From Marasmius tenuissimus (taxonomy: Eukaryota; Basidiomycota; Agaricomycetes; Agaricales; Marasmiaceae): a stretch of 64,000 nt of DNA. This document shows positions 58,377-64,000 of this stretch, one piece after another. A program made the translations under genes and the position numbers. Numbering within the stretch: the first letter of the stretch is position 1; the number at the start of each line of letters is the position of its first letter. The DNA is taken from NCBI GenBank assembly GCA_029532415.1, contig JAQOTA010000060.1, forward strand, positions 4,030,001 to 4,094,000, given 5' to 3'. The notes beneath the pieces are model-generated. The model was not told where the DNA came from. It worked only from the letters and a program-made list of their open reading frames with translations, and ran no database searches.

Positions 58377-60026
58377 ATGTCCTCACAAGAAAGCGCGGAA
58401 GAAATCCTGAGGCCCTTCCTCACGGTTGGGGTGGTCATTGTCAAGCCCATTGCCACTCTCTCGGTCAGTGAGCTTTGTATTGGTGCTTTCTATGTGTTTA
58501 TATATATATTTGGTTTATTAGTCCATATTTCTCGTATATGGTCAGGACCCATCCCTGATTTGGCATTTCTTTTCGATAATTGATGTCCCGTACCTCCAAC
58601 AGGGATGTACACGATCATCTTCGGTCTCTGCATGAATATCCTTCTCCGACGGCGATCTGGACTTGGGCTATATCTCGCATGCACCATATCCTCGTTTATT
58701 TGCCGGAGTCTATTCGTTGCGTTTGCAGCATTTGGTCTGACGCGACAGGCTATCATTCACTTTCGCCCCTTGAGAACGGGTGACTTTGAGACGGCCGTGA
58801 GGTACTTGACTAACGATCATGTGGCAGATGTTTGGACGTATGTGTTTCTAGTCTCATCCTTCTACATCCTCGTTTTCATAGAAGTTCACTGGCAATTAGA
58901 TCTATGACCAACTTCACGGCCACAGCGATGAAGTAAGTAAACATACCTCACCTGCGGTCGACCAGCCGTTACTCACATGATCCTCTGAAAGTGCTTTAGC
59001 TGACATCATGCTCGTGCGTTCGACATCCCTGCAATATACCCCCGGTTTTGATTTCCTTTCCCTCCATAGATCCACCGGTGCTACATCATTTGGGGATCTA
59101 ACCGGATTCTACTGTACGCGCTCGGTGCTGTTGGAGCTGTACTCAATGGTGGGTCATTCCCAACCGGCTTGCACCTTGGAGCTGAAGAGCGATTCATTGA
59201 ACCAGCGATCTCCTTTACAACTGCGACTATGGTTTCCGTTGCGGAGAGCGATTTACCCGAATTGCGATATGTGTATTCTATCGCTGGTAATATCGACCGA
59301 GGAAATATGCTAGCGATCCTAGTGTTCAATGTATTATTGTCGCTGTTGACAGGTGAGTCGCAACGATATTCCTAATGAACGTGCCGATGAATCATTCGTT
59401 TCATCACCCTAGCTGGAAGGATTTGGTGGATCACTCGAGAGGCCCGGCGTCAAATAGAGATGCCAGTCCAAGGAAAGTATAAAGCTATAGTTGCTGCCAT
59501 GTAAGTCCCAGCCACCTAGCTCCTGGCCAGTTATCTGTGCGGCCATGCAGACACAAGCTCATTAACACGACGTAGTCTCGAGTCGGGGCTGCTATATCCG
59601 ATCGCGCTCCTCGCCTCAGAGTTGCTATCCCTCATGCTGGACCCAGAAACTCGCGGCAGAGTTCCAGTTAGTCTCGAGCCCATCTCAAACTTAATGGCGG
59701 TATGTGCTTCAGATATCCTTATTATATTCCAAATCTTGACCACCTCTATAACCTCCCAGGGCCTAGCACCTACTTTGATCATCGTCCGAGTTGCGTACGG
59801 AAGATCTGTGGACAGTGTGCAACAGGTGATTACGCGGACAATCCACTTTGCCGAGCAAGAATCCCAGGGAACGCGCCCGGGCAGAAGCCTGAGTGCACTA
59901 CGTGCAACTGTGTCCATCCGCTCTCATCATCGGACTGAGGATCTTGAGGCCCACAAGGAGACCGCAAATTTGCATGAGAAGATAGATAAGACTCGAACGG
60001 ATCGGTTGGAGAGATTTCAAGCATGA
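58377..60026 (+). CDS. Multi-membrane protein of the GRIWWI family, apparently intact
   Basis: The ATG at 58377 begins MSSQESAEEILRPFLTVGVV. Exons then give SELCIGAFYVFIYIFGLLVH, MYTIIFGLCMNILLRRRSGL, TISSFICRSLFVAFAAFGLT, HFRPLRTGDFETAVRYLTND, a short exon ending RSMTNFTATAMN, IHRCYIIWGSNRILLYALGA, ILVFNVLLSLLT, AGRIWWITREARRQIEMP, LYPIALLASELLSLMLDPET and APTLIIVRVAYGRSVDSVQQ, and a polar tail to a TGA at 60024-60026. Seven hydrophobic segments, the RCYxxWG motif and the GRIWWI motif define the family. No stop or shift was needed in this copy, so it is the best reference for the two others in the window (28.5-30.3 and 52.4-54.1 kb). The function is unknown; sensing is a guess from topology. 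Confidence 0.8.
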
Positions 60027-60197
60027 TACGGCGTAGCCATATCTGTCTATGCTTCCTTTCACCGCTCTTCCCGACTTGTGCATTCCCTCGGTTCTGTAAT
60101 CCTGAGAGTATCTTCTTCTCGAGGACGTAACGTCTTCGCACTAGTAAATCATGGCTTATAGTAGTACGTCTATCTAATCCATTGCCCTCTCGGCCCA
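60027..60197. other. 3' flank of the membrane-protein gene
   Basis: Short spacer with no feature seen. Confidence 0.5.
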
Positions 60198-60675
60198 ATG
60201 ATCTGCCCGTCGGTACCCAAGTTAGACGTCAATATTGATGAGGTTACGGCTTTGGTGGCCTACATAGAGTCAAACGGCTCCACATCCAATTCTATCGAGT
60301 CCCAGAGCGAGAGCCGGCGTCGACATTCGCTCAGAATACACTGGTGTTAAATTCGGTTTTCTGGTGATTCCGCTCCTGATTTACGGATTGATTAGACAGG
60401 CGTTGTTAAACGCGTCCAGTAATCAAAGTGGTGCGAGCCCTAAAAGTCCGAGTGATGAGAAACTTCGGCGATCGTACTCTGAGTTGAACAAACAACTTCC
60501 GACCAGCAGAGTCAATGCTACTCCAGGATCAAACGGAGTGGTACCACGAAGGTCCGGATTCATACTGGAAGGTAGCACAGCTGATGCTATCATGGTGGTC
60601 GAATATAATACCTCCGGCTCTAGCTTCGACATGGGTGGCGTGAGAACCGGGCAGCTTGATACTTTGGATACATAG
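60198..60675 (+). pseudogene. Hypothetical gene fragment with a frame change
   Basis: An ATG at 60198 opens MICPSVPKLDVNIDEVTALV and runs to SESRRRHS; one base further on, the frame SEYTGVKFGFLVIPLLIYGL with IRQALLNASS, a polar tail and a stop at 60673-60675 continues. Only a 16-bp GT-AG segment lies between them, too short for an intron, so a frameshift is likely. One hydrophobic helix is present. The family is unknown. Confidence 0.35.
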
Positions 60676-61555
60676 GCAATCCCATATGCTTTCGTGCTCC
60701 ACTATATTTTTGCCCCTGGTAAACAGTCGTGCTGGTCGGGATGTTTGAACCTTGATGCTCGATACGATCCTGTAAATCATCAGTGAAACCCGACAATAAG
60801 CCATTGAACGATAGCTTTCGAGTTTCCCTGTTCGATGCGTTGGCCATGTCATAGATAAGTCCTAAGTATTGGCCTATGCCTAGTTGATACGGAGACCATG
60901 ATTGAATTTGCAAGGCGTATACCTGATTCGTGCGACGAGGAGTGATCAGAAATTCGATCATCGGTCTAAGGGTAACTAGTCACAAATGTACCATTGAGTA
61001 CATAGGCTACAAAGGCAATGACGTACAGTAGAGTCTGGTTGAACTCCCAGACGATGTAGAAACGGTGAACCTCAAGCTGTTCTCGGGGCGCCCGGTAAAC
61101 TAGAATAGATCCAAGTTTTTTATTCAATCACCTCGACCACAAAGACAATTAATTCCGTTCAATAGCTTGCGTCCCGTACAAGCCCCTACAAGCCATTGCG
61201 ATTGTTTGGTGATTGAGGATGACTCGCCGGCGCGTACTGAACTATGGATTATAATTTATTTGTGAATGATTCTATATTTCAGGCAAGCCCTCGAGTCAGT
61301 AGTATGTCAATATAAAAATCATTGTATATCGTACCACCTGGTGGAATTATGGGATTAACTCCGCTTCTTGAGACGCGATGTTAATGGTGGTGGTACATGG
61401 AGATGGTGATGTGACATGATGTGACAGCACGAAGGGTCACGAAAGGTCACGAATTGAAAACACCAATGTGACATTTCCCTTCCCTTTCCACCATTTCCTC
61501 TCTGATTGCTCTCGTCTTTTCTTGACGAAGGTTGCGAGGGCACGAACCGCGTCGA
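60676..61555. other. Intergenic with GTGAC block
   Basis: A minus-strand frame at 60961-60620 is open but overlaps the fragment above on the opposite strand and has no supporting signals. The 61100-61350 stretch is A/T-rich and shows nothing. Confidence 0.4.
61409..61479. repeat. GTGAC/GTCAC-rich block
   Basis: Five units in 70 bp (GTGACATGATGTGACAG, GGTCACGAAAGGTCACG, AATGTGACATTTCCC). It shares the 15-mer GTCACGAAAGGTCAC with 27.8 kb and the 12-mer GTGACATTTCCC with 42.4 kb, and lies just upstream of the next gene. Confidence 0.6.
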
Positions 61556-62631
61556 ATTGCTCAGCCTCTATTCAATTTCACCCCTTGTCTGGTCCAGCTG
61601 AATGGAACACTGGTCAATTTTCGTCGTCTCAATAAACAAAAGAAGTATGGAAAGCCGCCGAACCCTGGAGTTGTCAACAATCTGGTACGTAGAACAACAT
61701 CGTCGTCTCTTGTGATGAAGCTGATGTTTCTTATAACTTTCAATACAGAGCTCGCACGTTCAAGACCATCATCTCAATGCTAAATTCGAGAATGATCGCT
61801 CTGTGCACGCTCAACGAGGATACAATAGCACGCCATCCGAATGCAACTTGAGATTTCGAGTAGAGAACCCCGTGTATGCTCTTTGGGGAGACGAGAACAG
61901 GGCCAACCGTATGTCGTTTGCAGATATATAAAGTCTCCCTCTGATGGTCTTTCATGCAGGTTGACACGGGAATTTGCCATTTGGCTCTCAGGAAACACTG
62001 CCATTATCTTCCGCTTGTCAAAAGCCAGAGTCGTGAAGCCCTTCCGACCTCTCTTAAGGTCCCTTGGTGCTGCTGGTGCGAAAAGTACTGGGCTCAGCAG
62101 TCGTGTCTGCCGCACGTGCGTCTGGGACCATTAGAATTGGGCTTGTACGAGGTGCGATTGCTTCGCTATCTTCAATCATCTGATCCTGACTCGAACATCA
62201 TCTTGTGCAGGCACACTCACTCTCAGTCATGGCACTGTTTGAACGTTTTCCGTGCACGGCCCCCACTCTCCTGTGTGGATTTTGTTCCATCAGCAGGCTC
62301 CCTGAACGTCGGAGCTATTACCTATCAATTGGCGACTGAACTTCGACGAGCATTGATATTGACTGGCTGTTCCCATCTCACTCCGCTCCAGTTTTCGAAA
62401 GATTCCGGCCGGCCCACCCGAAGGTTACAATCAGCTCGCGACATCATTTTTTCGCTCCTTCCTGCTCAGCACTCCCGTCTACGCCCCTTCCAGGCTTCCA
62501 TCATTCGACACATCGCTCGTACACCCCTCGTAGTCCATTTGTGCATCGTCCGGGGACCTCGTGGTTGTTGCCAGTGTCTCCCATATCACAACCAGCCCAT
62601 CTTTCTCTTTGGACCTACTTCCGTCGTTTAG
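61556..62631 (+). CDS. Hypothetical protein, start uncertain
   Basis: Exons can be chained in one frame: LVNFRRLNKQKKYGKPPNPG to a GTACGT donor at about 61684, then SSHVQDHHLNAKFENDRSVH and RFRVENPVYALWGDENRANR to a GTTTGC donor, LTREFAIWLSGNTAIIFRLS and VVKPFRPLLRSLGAAGAKST, then over a 105-bp intron to a Ser/Arg-rich last exon ending at 62631. The first two junctions are well supported; the last exon has a competing frame. No ATG was found upstream in frame, so a 5' exon is missing. No family is recognised. Confidence 0.4.
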
Positions 62632-63572
62632 TTTGCTCATAAAAGGGAGAGCTGGTTCCTATTCCCTTGTACATGGCTGTAGAGAGCGAAAAGGTCCATG
62701 ACGGCATTAGATGTGATCTGTGCAGCGACTTCGTTGTACTGGCGCTCGATGCGCCGGACAAGGTTACTGGGCCTCTTCCGGGGAGACTGGTGTTTCTGTC
62801 ACACAGGAGTACTATACTTTCGTTATGTGCCTTCGTGCGGCCGAGGCGACATGGTCTTTCCCCTGCCTCCAACCAATAGAAGAGAACGTCATGCTTTCTT
62901 CCACGACCTACGTAAAATGTCGGCTGTTCCCCCACTCATAAGATCATTCCGTGGCCTTAGCATCATCGGCGCCCTTCGTGCCAACCATTCCTTCTGTCTC
63001 TTCCCGTCGTTCACCATCGCGCATGAGCCGGAGAGTTTGTTTATGATGCCCTATTTGTGCTCTGTGGCCGCCCGAGAGCACGGTCGACACTCTATAGGAC
63101 GGATCTCCCTATCAGTCTTTTTGAGTGGTCCGCTCACGAGAGCAATAGCAGTGGGCGTCTTCTGCTGTATGTACCTTCTATGTACGTCGTTGGCAGTTGC
63201 TGGATACTCCTCCCTGGAGCACTCTCGTCGCAACGGTGCCCGAAGCGCAATGGAAGCAGATCATAGTCTTCCTTTTGGAGCATATTATCGCATAGGGTCC
63301 ATACTACAAGGCAGCATTCGCGACGTCCAGTGGTGTTTTAGTTCGTTCGAGGCGATACCTTCTTTTCCACGAGCCTTCCACCAGTTTTCTACAGTCTGAC
63401 CACCTCGCCCTTCCACATTCACCGAGAACAGATTGACCTTCATTTTCGAGGTTTCTTCGTCTCTCGATACCCGCCCCAACATCCTCCCCCGGTCGTTCTG
63501 CCAGTCAAACTCTGACTCGTCTCGTCACAATGCCAGCAATCCCTCGTTGATGCATAGAGACCTTGTCATCGT
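62632..63572. other. No supported gene
   Basis: A 233-codon plus frame (62698-63399) and overlapping frames on both strands exist. Their composition does not look coding and no exon signals support them. A short frame ending HSPRTD near 63440, after a GCATAG acceptor, may be a relic. Confidence 0.35.
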
Positions 63573-64000
63573 TATTACTCGACCCACCTGGCGAAGGGTT
63601 GCTCCTTGACCATCCGTATCTCGAGGATATTCGCCATGAGAGCGTCGGGTATGCAGCCTTTCTTTCTCCATTGCCACTAAGCTTCGCTGCTCGGTTATGT
63701 CCTACCGTTCACGAGACTGGGTGCTGGAGGGGAGTGGTTCAGAGCGTAGAGAATCGAAGTTGCAATGCAGGAGAGGGATGGGTCCTACTGAATTTTATCG
63801 TGTCTCCTCCAGGTACGTCTCCTTTGGTGTCTTTCGTCGAAGCCCTCTCAGAGGTGTACAATGACAGGTCCGGTCGAGAGTGTGGAAACGACCACTAGGG
63901 AAAACATGAAGCTCCTCCTCCCCCATGAACACCTCATTCTCCATTCATTCGCTCTTCCAAACTCTCATCACCGACAGCCTTCAGAGAGAAATTCGGTGTG
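63573..64000 (+). CDS. Start of a gene truncated by the window edge
   Basis: A plus-strand exon with LLLDPPGEGLLLDHPYLEDI and GEGWVLLNFIVSPP ends at a canonical GTACGT donor near 63812; a 66-bp intron with a GACAG acceptor joins it in frame to PVESVETTTRENMKLLLPHE, which stays open to the last base of the window. The splice signals are good but the start codon is not established and the family is unknown. Confidence 0.35.

Noticed and set aside
28459..60026. A mating-type pheromone/receptor locus (many seven-helix genes plus a small secreted peptide)
   Set aside because: The membrane proteins lack STE3 features, the small peptide has a signal peptide and no CaaX box, and no homeodomain pair is visible.
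61954..62210. The first part of the 225-codon plus-strand frame at 61954-62631
   Set aside because: It overlaps exons of the better-supported spliced model in another frame; only its last part (from about 62211) is kept.
62698..63399. A 233-codon open frame on the plus strand
   Set aside because: Overlapping long frames exist on both strands there, the product has no family features and there are no supporting exon signals.
1..64000. CRISPR arrays, bacterial operons or ribosome binding sites
   Set aside because: No regularly spaced repeats are present, and introns and tRNA structure show a eukaryotic nuclear genome.

Overview
The window is nuclear DNA of a filamentous basidiomycete, most likely an agaricomycete. 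Genes are split by many 45-70 bp introns with GT(R)NGY donors. They include a basidiomycete-style F-box protein, DUF6533-type and other lineage-specific multi-membrane proteins, and several E-class cytochromes P450. The nuclear tRNA genes carry introns directly 3' of the anticodon. Almost all gene models below were spliced by hand, so exon edges carry some error even where the gene itself is clear.

Layout. 1-8.9 kb: three minus-strand genes (a disordered acidic nuclear-type protein, an F-box protein, a single-pass membrane protein). 9-11.5 kb: a tRNA-Pro and decayed coding fragments. 11.5-21 kb: an intact P450 (P450-1), a YcaC-like cysteine hydrolase and, tail to tail with it, a second P450 (P450-2) that lacks its 5' part and has a hAT-type MITE with a perfect 8-bp target duplication inside an exon. 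21.4-27.6 kb: a small membrane protein, a lectin-like-ectodomain membrane protein, a 69-aa secreted protein and short hypothetical genes. 28-35.5 kb: two tRNA-Ala, a tRNA-Pro, a broken seven-helix-type gene and a DUF6533-type pair, one apparently intact and one carrying a nonsense codon. 36.4-50.1 kb: a P450 of a different (OrdA-like) family (P450-4), a tRNA-Pro, a damaged second YcaC-like hydrolase, a 91-aa two-helix protein, another multi-membrane gene and the third member of the first P450 family (P450-3). 50.3-60 kb: a short hypothetical gene, two more members of the multi-membrane family that carries a GRIWWI motif, and a decayed gene with three in-frame stops. 60-64 kb: poorly supported genes, the last one running off the edge.

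How the genes relate. The dominant theme is repeated duplication followed by decay: one P450 family in three copies (two intact, one broken), a hydrolase in two copies (one intact, one broken), two membrane-protein families in several copies (some intact, some broken), and identical tRNA bodies with diverged introns. The P450 plus YcaC-like hydrolase association occurs twice, suggesting an old segmental duplication. I see no polyketide synthase, peptide synthetase, terpene synthase or transporter, so a classical biosynthetic cluster is not supported. Short GTGAC/GTCAC-rich blocks recur through the window, several of them just upstream of predicted genes, and resemble the interior of the MITE.
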